From assembly GCA_019634245.1 (NCBI GenBank), contig JAHQVR010000154.1, forward strand, positions 1 through 52,332: 52,332 bases of DNA, written 5' to 3'. Below the pieces are notes generated by a model, which ran no database searches, was not told the origin of the DNA, and saw nothing but the letters and a program-made list of their open reading frames with translations. Positions within the stretch are counted from its first letter, which is position 1, and each line of letters begins with the position of its first letter. The translations under genes and the position numbers were made by a program. This document shows positions 9,527 to 17,672 of the stretch, piece by piece. Origin of the DNA: Gammaproteobacteria bacterium. Its GTDB lineage: Bacteria > Pseudomonadota > Gammaproteobacteria > Granulosicoccales > Granulosicoccaceae.

Positions 9527-10271
9527 GGTTGTGTCCGTGACTCACGGATCCGTCGGGCAGATGCGTATGATCGTGATGATGCTCGTACAATGCCAAGGCT
9601 GTTGCAGAGCGTAAACCGAACAACGCTTTGTACTCTTCACTTTGCGCTACCTGCACTGGGGCGCCACTACAACAGACATGCCCGTTGAGACAAACAACCT
9701 TATCGGTGGCAGCCATCACCACATGTAGGTCGTGAGATATCATCAACACCCCACACCCCAATTCGGTGCGAATGTCGGAAATCAACTCATATAGCGCAAT
9801 TTCCCCGTTGAAATCCACACCTTGCACCGGTTCATCCAACACAAGTAAGTCCGGTTCACGGGCAATCGCACGCGCGAGTTGAACCCGTTGAAACTCACCC
9901 CCCGACAACAATCGAAGCTCTGCCTGAAGTAAATGCTGTACACCCGTACGACGAAGAGCTTCGAGCATGACAGAGTGTGATACCGACGAGGTCAGCCGCA
10001 TAAACCGCTCCACTCGCAGAGGTACCGTCCAGTCAATGTGTAATTTCTGAGGTACGTAACCGACACTCAACCCTGTTGGGCGAGCGGCGCTGCCTTCATG
10101 GGTTGGGAGTATGCCTAGCGCCAATTTCGCAGTGGTTGATTTGCCGGACCCGTTCGGTCCGATCAAGGTGAGGATCTCTCCACGCTGCAAAGTGAGATCA
10201 ACACCTCGTACCAACCAGGAATCGTCGGACCGATACCCAGCTTGGGTGAGTACAATTAGAGGTTCGGACAC
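9516..10271 (-). CDS. znuC: Zinc ABC transporter, ATP-binding subunit
   Basis: A 251-residue ABC ATPase energising zinc import. Walker A is GPNGSGKS (38-45), the signature is LSGGE (122-126), and Walker B is LLVLDEP (142-148) with the switch His in MISHDLH. The C-terminal 23 residues are strikingly His-rich (EHHHDHTH, then HGHNHDG), a feature seen in zinc-handling proteins and likely to bind metal. The start is GTG 10271. It is the first gene of znuC-znuB-zur and is divergent from znuA across a 76-nt regulatory gap. Confidence 0.97.
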   Translation of the reverse strand: MSEPLIVLTQAGYRSDDSWLVRGVDLTLQRGEILTLIGPNGSGKSTTAKLALGILPTHEGSAARPTGLSVGYVPQKLHIDWTVPLRVERFMRLTSSVSHSVMLEALRRTGVQHLLQAELRLLSGGEFQRVQLARAIAREPDLLVLDEPVQGVDFNGEIALYELISDIRTELGCGVLMISHDLHVVMAATDKVVCLNGHVCCSGAPVQVAQSEEYKALFGLRSATALALYEHHHDHTHLPDGSVSHGHNHDG

Positions 10272-10307
10272 AAATTAGTCCGCCTTTTTTGCCAGTTCAA
10301 TTCAAAA

Positions 10308-10324
10308 ACGTTATATCATAACAC
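10308..10324. promoter_or_regulatory. Zur operator between znuC and znuA
   Basis: The core GTTATATCATAAC at 10310-10322 is a palindrome with one imperfect position and matches the established proteobacterial Zur consensus GTTATAnTATAAC at all but one base. It lies in the gap between divergent znuC and znuA, 37-38 nt from either coding region, where a single bound Zur dimer could shut off both arms when zinc is plentiful. The match is read from the sequence; binding is inferred. Confidence 0.85.
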
Positions 10325-10347
10325 GTAATCATCTCTTTCAAGTCTTG

Positions 10348-11235
10348 ATGTCACGTCTCCGTTCACCGCTAATAGCCGCGCTCAGCGCACTCGTGCTGCA
10401 CACACCCTCGGTGCAAGCTGACGAGTACACGGTAGTGGCCAGCGTTAAACCGCTGCATTCGCTGACCAGTTTGGTTATGGCCGGCAATGACAGGGCACCG
10501 ATGCTGCTACAGGACCAACCTATCTCACCACACCATCACCATCTGAAACCCACCACGGGGCAGTTGTTGGAAAACTCTGATGTGATGTTTTGGTTTGGCC
10601 CGGCCCTATCACCGTTTTTAGAACAAGCCAGCGAATCGATCCTGCCGAAAGGTGCTTCCGTGAATATGCTTTCTGTTCCTGGAGTGGATGCCGTTAGCTA
10701 CACCGGCGAAGCGGAACAAGATATGGCTTTGTTAGATCCACACGTCTGGTTGGATCCACAGCGCGCCATTACCATGGTGCACTACATCGCCGACGTGCTT
10801 GCTGGCAACGATGACCAAAACGCTGATCGGTATAGGGCCAATGCACAAGCCGCGGCGGACGAAATTCTGGCGTTGGACCTTAAAATTCAACAGGAGTTTG
10901 AAGGACTAACCCACAAACCCATACTAGCCTTTCACCCCGCCTATCAATACTTTGCCACGCGTTACGGTATCAACGAAGTCCATAGCATACTCAACGGTGC
11001 CGAACACATGCCCAGCGCAAAGAGAATACGTGACATCAATGCATTGATTCGAAAACATAATATCAAGTGCATTTTAGTTGAGCCACAATTCAGTTCTTCA
11101 TTGCTCGATGCGTTGATCGGTGACCTTAAAACCGTATCAGCAGACCCCATCGGTAACCACATAGAGGCGGGATCGTCTCACTACACAACCATGCTAATGG
11201 ATCTGGCCAACGCCTTTCTAGAGTGCGCAGACTAA
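10348..11235 (+). CDS. znuA: Zinc ABC transporter, periplasmic binding protein
   Basis: A 295-residue solute-binding protein that captures zinc in the periplasm. A signal peptide ends near SVQA. The PHHHHLKP cluster after the early VKPLHSL segment, the DPHVWLDP motif in the middle and the AFHPAYQYFATRYG segment supply the His ligands expected of cluster A-I metal receptors. The usual long His/Asp-rich loop of enterobacterial ZnuA is reduced to four histidines, while a His-rich tail is found on ZnuC instead. ATG 10348 is preferred over the TTG one codon upstream. It is transcribed alone, opposite znuCB-zur. Confidence 0.96.
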   Translation: MSRLRSPLIAALSALVLHTPSVQADEYTVVASVKPLHSLTSLVMAGNDRAPMLLQDQPISPHHHHLKPTTGQLLENSDVMFWFGPALSPFLEQASESILPKGASVNMLSVPGVDAVSYTGEAEQDMALLDPHVWLDPQRAITMVHYIADVLAGNDDQNADRYRANAQAAADEILALDLKIQQEFEGLTHKPILAFHPAYQYFATRYGINEVHSILNGAEHMPSAKRIRDINALIRKHNIKCILVEPQFSSSLLDALIGDLKTVSADPIGNHIEAGSSHYTTMLMDLANAFLECAD

Positions 11236-11287
11236 CTCGCAAGCGCTACCTAATGTGGAACGACAACTACGTCGCAGACACTGCCCT

Positions 11288-12025
11288 TTAACCCCGACCA
11301 ATAAACGGCATACTACTGGCCATAATCGTCATAAACTGAATGTTCGCCTCCAACGGTAGTGACGCCATATTAACGACCGCATCGGCAATGTGCTGCACAT
11401 CCATCGTGGGCTCACTTTTAATAGTTCCGTCTGCTTGAGGCACACCGGCATTCATCTTTTCAGTCATTGCCGATGCCGCGTTACCGATATCAATTTGACC
11501 ACAAGCAATGTTAAACGCACGACCATCCAGGGACAGTGTCCGCGTTAATCCTGTAATGGCATGTTTTGAGGTTGTGTAAGGTACCGAGCCAGGTCGCGGA
11601 ACATGGGCCGATATAGAACCATTATTAATAATTCGACCACCCTGCGGACTCTGCTTGCGCATCTGCCCAAACGCAGCGCGGGCAATTAAGAAAGCGCCGT
11701 TTAGGTTCACATCAATTACCGTGCGCCACTGTTCAACGGTGAGCTCGTCAATGGGCATAGCAGGAACATTGTTACCCGCATTGTTGAATACAACATCCAG
11801 CCGACCATGATCTGCCACCAGCTTACTCATCATTGAATCCACTGCTTTTTCGTCGGTTATATCAGCCGAGATCGCGTGGATATTGTCAAAGCCACTCGCC
11901 GTTTCATTGAGTGAATTTTGTGTTCTTCCGCAGACGATAACGGTAAAACCGGCGTTCGCCAATGCATGCGCGGAATGTCGGCCAATTCCCGAGCCACCAC
12001 CAGTCACAAGTGCCACTTGTGTCAT
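11288..12025 (-). CDS. Short-chain dehydrogenase/reductase
   Basis: A 245-residue classical SDR. The cofactor motif TGGGSGIG lies at 8-15, NNAG at about 86-89, and the catalytic set is Ser in NNGSISAH followed by YTTSK. An Arg at about 34, in CGRTQ, hints at NADP preference. The chain has a Gly/Asn-rich region after the active site and an unusual Met-rich C-terminus. Its ATG overlaps the stop of the preceding FAD reductase (TAATG), so it is the last gene of cupin-reductase-SDR. The substrate is unknown; a catabolic or detoxifying alcohol dehydrogenase step is likely from context. Confidence 0.9.
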   Translation of the reverse strand: MTQVALVTGGGSGIGRHSAHALANAGFTVIVCGRTQNSLNETASGFDNIHAISADITDEKAVDSMMSKLVADHGRLDVVFNNAGNNVPAMPIDELTVEQWRTVIDVNLNGAFLIARAAFGQMRKQSPQGGRIINNGSISAHVPRPGSVPYTTSKHAITGLTRTLSLDGRAFNIACGQIDIGNAASAMTEKMNAGVPQADGTIKSEPTMDVQHIADAVVNMASLPLEANIQFMTIMASSMPFIGRG

Positions 12026-13251
12026 TAGTTACGTTCCTCATTGATTAGTGTTTTTAGATCAAGCGAGTCATCCGCAACGTGCTGCTGAGTGAGCGGAATA
12101 TCCCTTTCAAGAGCCTTGCGGCCCAAGACGTAGGTTTTAGGATCGTTGACAGCGTCTAGGGCCAACAGTTGATCGTCTTTAAAATACCAAAAAGACTCAC
12201 CCCCTTCTCGAGAGCCCTTGCGACGCACTACCGCGTTGTAACCAGTGTTCAAACCGGCAATTTGCAGAGTAACGTCAAACTGATCAGACCAAAACCAAGG
12301 AGTAGGATTGTACGCCACTACTGTTCCACTCGCATGCAGAGCAGCTACTTTCGCTTGATCCACAGCATTTTGAACCGATTCGAGGCGTACTCGCGTGCCT
12401 CGCCAGGGAAAACAAGCGCAATCGCCAGCGGCATAAATCGTTGGTTCGGATGTCTGTGCGTGCTCATTGACGACAATGCCATTGTCGATCGCCAGCCCAG
12501 CTTTTTGGGCTAGTTGGGTATTGGGTTCAACACCGATACCAACGAGCACCAGGTCGACATCCATCTCTGAACCATCGCTGAAATACGCTTTTTGAACTCT
12601 CGAACGGCCTTCCAAACGATCTAAAGAGAGCTTTTCTTTGATCTCAACGCCGTTGTCGGTATGTAGTTTTCGAAAAAAATCTGATGTTTCGCGACACGCC
12701 ACACGTTGTAGGATACGCTCACTCATTTCCAGCACACAGACTTGCGCATCAAAATGTCGGGCCACCGCGGCAGCTTCAAGACCAATATAGCCACCACCGA
12801 TAATCAACACGCGTTTGCCGAACGATAGCTCTTTTGCAAAAGCATCTGCATCGATCACATTACGTAGCGTCAACACATTGCCAAGTTCACCGCCGATGCT
12901 CGCTGGTAGCCGCTTCGGGACCGACCCGGTCGCCATCAGCGCCTTGGTATAGGGCAATGTATCGCCAGAGTCGAGCACGATAGACTGCGCACTTATATCC
13001 ACAGCGGCCACAGGTGTTGAGACGCGAACATCGATGTTCTTGCGCTCATACCAAGATCTATCTCGAAACAGCAGCTTGTCTTTTTTTATTTCCGCTTTTA
13101 CGTACTGCTTGGACAACGGCGGTCTGTTGTACGGCAACTCATGTTCATCACACAGCACCGTCAGTGTGGACTCAGCATCCTTACGCCGAATCTGCTCAGC
13201 AAAAGAAAAGGCTGCCTGGCCGCCCCCAATCACCACGATAGCGTCAGTCAT
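12025..13251 (-). CDS. FAD-dependent ferredoxin/rubredoxin reductase-type oxidoreductase
   Basis: A 408-residue flavoprotein of the oxygenase-coupled NAD(P)H:ferredoxin reductase group. The FAD dinucleotide motif is VIGGGQAA near the N-terminus, the NAD motif is IIGGGYIGLEAA near 150, and the second FAD motif is IYAAGDCACF near 275. The PYNRPPLSKQY stretch and the C-terminal PWFWSDQFDVTLQIAG segment are typical of reductases that feed electrons to ferredoxins of Rieske oxygenases or P450s. No ferredoxin, P450 or oxygenase gene is visible in this window, so its electron acceptor must be encoded elsewhere or differ. It is cotranscribed with the SDR (1-nt overlap) and probably with the cupin gene 16 nt upstream. 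Confidence 0.92.
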   Translation of the reverse strand: MTDAIVVIGGGQAAFSFAEQIRRKDAESTLTVLCDEHELPYNRPPLSKQYVKAEIKKDKLLFRDRSWYERKNIDVRVSTPVAAVDISAQSIVLDSGDTLPYTKALMATGSVPKRLPASIGGELGNVLTLRNVIDADAFAKELSFGKRVLIIGGGYIGLEAAAVARHFDAQVCVLEMSERILQRVACRETSDFFRKLHTDNGVEIKEKLSLDRLEGRSRVQKAYFSDGSEMDVDLVLVGIGVEPNTQLAQKAGLAIDNGIVVNEHAQTSEPTIYAAGDCACFPWRGTRVRLESVQNAVDQAKVAALHASGTVVAYNPTPWFWSDQFDVTLQIAGLNTGYNAVVRRKGSREGGESFWYFKDDQLLALDAVNDPKTYVLGRKALERDIPLTQQHVADDSLDLKTLINEERN

Positions 13252-13267
13252 TCAATACAGCCCAATG

Positions 13268-14233
13268 TCATAGCCAATGGGTGGGTCCTGCGGGATCGCC
13301 CGTGGGCCGCACTCGCAACAGCGCCGCTTCCCCTGTCATCGAGGGAAATAAAGCATGAGACAAACCGGGTGGTATCGCACAAGTATCACCTGGAGCAAGA
13401 ACCTTTTCGCCTCCGTCCCAGCGCATTCGCCAATGACCACCCATCACGATAAGAACTTCATGAGCGTCGATACTATAGGGTGCATCGGAGATTGACTGCG
13501 CAGATAGAAAGTCAAGTTCAAACCCAGGCCGATCCTTCAACATGGCCTGTTCACCAATAACATTCGCAGGTTGATGATCTGAGCAGGCAACCATGTCCCA
13601 ATAGCGGGCCACAAATTGTGTGGCAACGGTAGCGGCACTGGGTTCGATGTAATTGTCCAGATCCTCGGTGTTCAGCACGGGCATAGGGTGCACATCGGTG
13701 GGCAACGACTGCCCCACAGCAGTGTCGTACAGCACGCCGTTGTCGCCTAACACCAACCCATGATCTGCGGCTTCGGCAATAACCTGCGGCGCCCAGGTCA
13801 CACCACCGCCAGCATCATCGCCACCGAGAATAGCCATACACATACCGTAATGATCACCAATATTTTCAAACCCTCGAAACATACCGGTAGGCAGATTGAT
13901 CAGATCACCTTTTTCCAGCACCACCTCGCCGGCATCACCATTGCGCCCCCAAAAAAAACGCCAGCGACTGCTCAGTACGCAAAATACTTCGGCCGTCGTA
14001 TGTGAATGCAAAGAGTTTCGACACTTAGGGGGTTGACCGGCCGCGCCAATATTGAATCCTGGGGTTTCATGGATATGGACGTGTTGATCAGCGCTCTCTG
14101 AGACGCCGCCACCGATAATGGTGAAGTTCTCTTTCTGGTCCGACCCGGGTGTATGAGCATCGATAAAAGCAGTCTTACACGGTTTAAGGTCACCATAACG
14201 AACAATGCGCTGTTCCATCTGTTCAGGTGTCAT
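13268..14233 (-). CDS. Two-domain cupin protein
   Basis: A 321-residue bicupin protein. The N-terminal cupin shows HSHTTAEVF (His-x-His-x3-Glu) and a second motif GDLINLPTGMFRGFEN, in which Arg stands where the usual metal-binding His is found. The C-terminal cupin has DAHEVLIVMGGHWRM and GDTCAIPPGLSHAL with a single clear His in the second motif. This arrangement resembles gentisate/salicylate-type dioxygenases and related sugar-binding cupins but is too divergent to assign. TTG at 14239 extends it by two codons; ATG 14233 is preferred. It heads the gene set with the FAD reductase and SDR, which suggests a shared catabolic pathway. Confidence 0.82.
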   Translation of the reverse strand: MTPEQMEQRIVRYGDLKPCKTAFIDAHTPGSDQKENFTIIGGGVSESADQHVHIHETPGFNIGAAGQPPKCRNSLHSHTTAEVFCVLSSRWRFFWGRNGDAGEVVLEKGDLINLPTGMFRGFENIGDHYGMCMAILGGDDAGGGVTWAPQVIAEAADHGLVLGDNGVLYDTAVGQSLPTDVHPMPVLNTEDLDNYIEPSAATVATQFVARYWDMVACSDHQPANVIGEQAMLKDRPGFELDFLSAQSISDAPYSIDAHEVLIVMGGHWRMRWDGGEKVLAPGDTCAIPPGLSHALFPSMTGEAALLRVRPTGDPAGPTHWL

Positions 14234-14319
14234 ACCCAAGTCTCAGTCACTAAACCACCTCAACATGACATAGTTTGAATACGTATGCAACGTGGAGATA
14301 TCACCCGAGGGACAACCGT

Positions 14320-15348
14320 TCAGTCGACAACAAACGGTTCAGCCATAGCACTGGTTTTGGTAAAAAATTGACCTTCTTCATCGGCCAGGGTCATGACTAC
14401 AGCCAACTCATGTTCGTTGGCCAATCGCAAAGCTTGGTCCGGACCCACGACCATAAATGCGGTGGCCCATGCATCGGCCGCCATCGTACTCTCTGCCAGC
14501 ACAGTCACCGCCACCAAGTGGTGCTCGATGGGTAGACCGGTTCTGCCATCAATCAAATGAGAGTAGCGTTTGCCCGAATCCAAGCGGTAATTTCGGTAGC
14601 TACCGCTGGTCGCTATATGCGCCTCTGAGACAGACAAACTAGCCGGACTGAGGCCCTCGGGCTGTTCGATACCAATGCGCCAATTGGCCCTGGGCGCGCG
14701 ATGACCGCGTGTGCGTATTTCTCCGCCGATATCGGCCAGATAGTTGTTAATTCCCACCGCCTCCAACAATTCACCGATGCGATCCACCGCAAAGCCTTTC
14801 GCTATCGAGGAAAGATCAACTTGTACACCAGGCCGCGATTTTTGCAGTGATCGTTCCCGCAGGGTTAACTTCTGATAACCCACCGATTGCATCGCTGATG
14901 ACAGAGCAGATGCAGAGGGTCGAGTCGAATGTGGGTCAGCTCCAAACCCCCAGAGGTCGATGACCGGTCCCAGAGTAATGTCATAGGCTCCCTCCGTGGC
15001 TTGGCTGATGACCAATGCCTGCCGAACAACTCGCAACGTATCAGCATGAACTGATTGAGGGGTAGTTAAACGACTGTGATTGAATACCGAGAGCTGCGAT
15101 GCTTCATCGTAAGTGGACATCAACGCATTGATGCGCGCCAACTCAGCGACAATTGACGCTCGAAGAGATTCACTGGAGCTATCAGTGATTTCATCGACGA
15201 TGACCACAGACCATTGTGTACCCATGGTCGGTCCGGCCAGTTCAGTAGGATCAACCTGACGATCACAGGCAACCAATGCTGTCAGGGTTAGCAAGACGGT
15301 TGCCCGCACCACAACGCTCCAGGTATTTGACAGCGAGGTCAGAGTCAC
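14320..15348 (-). CDS. apbE: FAD:protein FMN transferase (lipoprotein)
   Basis: ApbE attaches FMN from FAD to Thr/Ser of target flavoproteins in the periplasm. The protein has a lipobox LVAC about 28 residues in, so it is membrane-anchored. Conserved segments are present: GPTMGTQWSV, DLSSIAKGFAVDRI, the YLADIGGEIRTRG block, and the C-terminal TVLAESTMAADAWATAFMVVG metal/FAD-binding motif. GTG 15348 overlaps the SET gene's stop as GTGA; a TTG two codons earlier is the alternative. The usual clients (NqrB/C, RnfG/D) are not encoded nearby, so its substrate is elsewhere. Confidence 0.93.
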   Translation of the reverse strand: MTLTSLSNTWSVVVRATVLLTLTALVACDRQVDPTELAGPTMGTQWSVVIVDEITDSSSESLRASIVAELARINALMSTYDEASQLSVFNHSRLTTPQSVHADTLRVVRQALVISQATEGAYDITLGPVIDLWGFGADPHSTRPSASALSSAMQSVGYQKLTLRERSLQKSRPGVQVDLSSIAKGFAVDRIGELLEAVGINNYLADIGGEIRTRGHRAPRANWRIGIEQPEGLSPASLSVSEAHIATSGSYRNYRLDSGKRYSHLIDGRTGLPIEHHLVAVTVLAESTMAADAWATAFMVVGPDQALRLANEHELAVVMTLADEEGQFFTKTSAMAEPFVVD

Positions 15349-15683
15349 TCCCAACCGTAGTCGAACGTCAGCTCTTCATCGCGTTTGATTGTGCGCAATG
15401 CAATCGCTTGCGGCTTTTCGCCAGCGACATCAATTTCCAGATTGGGGGACGAACTGTGATTCAGAAAGCGAAATTTGTTCGTAACACGCCAGCCTTCGGA
15501 GTCATCGATCCACAGGACATGCATGCCATTGCGCTTAGTAGGCACCCCTTCGAGAAACCCGACAGAGGTGTTTTTCTTGATGCTTTCACCGGCAAATACA
15601 CCTTTACCGTGAATCTCACTGCTGCCCACATATATTTCACAGTGAACACCAGCATTGTTTTTCGAACTTGACATAGCGCGCAT
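15345..15683 (-). CDS. Small SET-domain protein
   Basis: A 112-residue protein consisting essentially of a SET methyltransferase fold. It shows the N-terminal GSSEIHGKGVFAGESIKK element, the RFLNHSSSPNLE motif that forms the SAM/pseudoknot, and the terminal DEELTFDYGWE motif with the catalytic Tyr. Eukaryotic SET enzymes methylate lysines; bacterial free-standing ones are sparse and mostly uncharacterised. It is short because the post-SET and pre-SET parts are missing, as is usual in bacteria. ATG 15683 is used; ATG 15674 is possible and neither has a strong ribosome site. It overlaps apbE by 4 nt, suggesting co-expression. Confidence 0.85.
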   Translation of the reverse strand: MRAMSSSKNNAGVHCEIYVGSSEIHGKGVFAGESIKKNTSVGFLEGVPTKRNGMHVLWIDDSEGWRVTNKFRFLNHSSSPNLEIDVAGEKPQAIALRTIKRDEELTFDYGWE

Positions 15684-15714
15684 TCAGTCTTGAACAAGCG
15701 CGCCATGTTACTAC

Positions 15715-16062
15715 TTACATAGTGTGGGTGGGGCGTTCCCCTTGCAATGTCGCTGCAAGGTGTTGTTCTATGTTGCTTTTCGACGCGCCATTGTCCGCAT
15801 CGTCGAACTGAACGCCAATGCCGGGAGTTTTGTTCCCTTGCGCACCAGGCGGAGTTACCCAAACGACTTTGCACTCGATGGCCGCTGGGGTGTTCTCATC
15901 CATTACCTTCAGCAACATGAAAATTTTATCACCGAGTTGATAATTCCTGGACGTGGGCACAAACATTCCGCCGTTGGTGATAAACGACATATAGGCTGAA
16001 TACAGCGCACCACGATCGGTGATGGAAAATGCAATTATGCCTTTGCGTGTTTCGGCGGTCAT
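15715..16062 (-). CDS. pilZ: PilZ-domain type IV pilus protein
   Basis: A 115-residue single-domain protein of the PilZ pilus-assembly type. It begins MTAETRKGIIAFSI and contains SAYMSFITNGGMFVPT and the CKVVWVTPPG and PGIGVQF strands. The RxxxR and D/NxSxxG motifs of c-di-GMP-binding PilZ proteins are absent, as in the founding pilus protein, which acts by binding PilB. ATG 16062 is chosen because it falls 10 nt after the holB stop; the frame is open farther upstream inside holB but that part is not PilZ-like. holB-pilZ is a well-known gene order in gammaproteobacteria with type IV pili; pilF elsewhere in the window agrees. Confidence 0.9.
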   Translation of the reverse strand: MTAETRKGIIAFSITDRGALYSAYMSFITNGGMFVPTSRNYQLGDKIFMLLKVMDENTPAAIECKVVWVTPPGAQGNKTPGIGVQFDDADNGASKSNIEQHLAATLQGERPTHTM

Positions 16063-16072
16063 TTGGACTGTC

Positions 16073-17059
16073 TCAATCGTGAACCATAAGACGGATATCG
16101 GCAAAAAGTCCCTCAAGCACAGTCTGAGTCTTGAAGCTGGCACTGTCGATTCGGCTTAATTTCACTAATGAATCGTAAATTGTGAACCATTTATCACTTT
16201 CGATACGCTCGACAACCGTTGAGGCCACCTGAGCAGCCGCTGATTCATCAGCGCTTCCCGCATTCAGGCGGCTGGCGGCGACGGAATACTCTGCGAACAC
16301 TCGCAGGGCTCGCGAGCAAGGCACCTCTTTGAGCGACTCCACGATACGGCCCACCGAGCCTCGATGCAAAAACAGATCCTGCCAGGCCTTCGCTAACTGC
16401 GCCTCAGTGGCCTGCCAGTCGGCAGAATTTAATTCTATGGCGCGCATCGGGGCTCCACGCGCTTGACTCAACATCAACTCAGGATCGGAGACCTGGTCTT
16501 GCAGCCAGGTAATCGCAGCATCATAAGCCTTTGTTTTCTTTAACGGCGCATGTAACACCACCTGTTGGCAACGACTGCGTACTGTCGCCGGCAACAGCCC
16601 CGGATTGTCACTGACCAAAATCAGAATGGCCGAGGCGCTAGGTTCTTCCAGCGTTTTGAGCAGGCTATTGGCCGCCGCTCGATTCATCCGATCAGCGTTC
16701 TCAACCAGTGCGATGCGATAAGAGTTAGCGTTGGCGGTGAGTTGCAACCAATCGGTCATCGAGCGCACGGTATCTACCTTTATGGTCTGACTAGCACCCT
16801 CTGGTTTAACCAATAAAAACTCTGCACATGAATCAGCAGCCCACTGGGCACAGGCTTCGCAGCCACCGCAGGCACGCCCGTCGGCCAAGCCAGACCGGCA
16901 TAACAAGGACGCGGCGGCAAAGTGTGCGAAAGCATGCTTGCCCACGCCACTTCGCCCAGCGATTAACAAGGCGTGAGGTAACGACCCGGTTTCACGGCGA
17001 CGTTGTAGACCCAGCCAATACTCGCTCAACCAAGGCGGACAATCGCTAAGCTCAGGCAT
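16073..17059 (-). CDS. holB: DNA polymerase III delta' subunit
   Basis: A 328-residue clamp-loader subunit that, with delta and gamma/tau, opens the beta clamp during replication. The N-terminal region has ALLIAGRSGVGKHAFA, a Walker-like motif; a Cys4 zinc module follows (CRSGLADGRACGGCEAC...C), then the LLKTLEEPS and VRSRCQ motifs with the conserved SRC that serves as an arginine finger. The C-terminal helical region completes the normal length. The start ATG 17059 overlaps the tmk stop by 8 nt. Confidence 0.95.
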   Translation of the reverse strand: MPELSDCPPWLSEYWLGLQRRRETGSLPHALLIAGRSGVGKHAFAHFAAASLLCRSGLADGRACGGCEACAQWAADSCAEFLLVKPEGASQTIKVDTVRSMTDWLQLTANANSYRIALVENADRMNRAAANSLLKTLEEPSASAILILVSDNPGLLPATVRSRCQQVVLHAPLKKTKAYDAAITWLQDQVSDPELMLSQARGAPMRAIELNSADWQATEAQLAKAWQDLFLHRGSVGRIVESLKEVPCSRALRVFAEYSVAASRLNAGSADESAAAQVASTVVERIESDKWFTIYDSLVKLSRIDSASFKTQTVLEGLFADIRLMVHD

Positions 17060-17672
17060 GGATCAAGGGCTGAAGTGCGGTGTCTATGGCGGTTTGCACA
17101 TGCTTTAAAGATTGCGCTGCATCAATCACTTTGATGCGCGTTGGGTTTTGTTTGGCTCGTTGCAAATAGGCTTCTCTAGCCCGATCAAAAAAACTCAACG
17201 CTTCTTGTTCTATTCGATCGGGAGAACTGCGATCACTAGCACGTTGCAGCCCATCGGATGCTGGCATATCCAACAACAGCGTAAGATCAGGTTCGAGAGT
17301 AATACCAGCAGCTTCGTGCACTCGAGCAACAACTTGCTCCCCAAGCTTTCGACCACCTCCTTGATAGGCGTAGCTGGCATCGGTATAACGATCACTGAGC
17401 ACCCAGTGACCGCGGGCCAATGCTGGTTTGATCACCTCGATGATGTGTTGATATCTCGAAGCCGCCATCAACAACAGCTCGGTAGTCGGATCAATGCTAT
17501 TGCGACTGTGCAACAAAAGCTCTCGCAACTGTTCCCCCAAATCTGTGCCGCCCGGCTCCCGACTCACAATAAGTTCAATGTTGGAATTCCGCAGAGTACT
17601 GGCAATAAACTCAAGATTGGTCGTCTTACCAACTCCCTCCACTCCTTCTAAGGTGATAAATCGACCAGTCAT
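17052..17672 (-). CDS. tmk: Thymidylate kinase
   Basis: A 206-residue cytosolic kinase that phosphorylates dTMP to dTDP. The P-loop is GVEGVGKTT (10-18), followed by SREPGGT, the DRYTDASYAYQGGGR substrate motif, and the LID region DRIEQEALSFFDRAREAYL. Length and motifs are normal for the type II enterobacterial form. It overlaps mltG by 4 nt (ATGA) and holB by 8 nt, so mltG-tmk-holB are translationally linked. Confidence 0.97.
   Translation of the reverse strand: MTGRFITLEGVEGVGKTTNLEFIASTLRNSNIELIVSREPGGTDLGEQLRELLLHSRNSIDPTTELLLMAASRYQHIIEVIKPALARGHWVLSDRYTDASYAYQGGGRKLGEQVVARVHEAAGITLEPDLTLLLDMPASDGLQRASDRSSPDRIEQEALSFFDRAREAYLQRAKQNPTRIKVIDAAQSLKHVQTAIDTALQPLIHA

Noticed and set aside
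14314..14339. AACCGTT/AACGGTT hairpin at the end of apbE
   Set aside because: The stem is only 7 bp, spans the stop codon and has no U tract; chance occurrence is likely.
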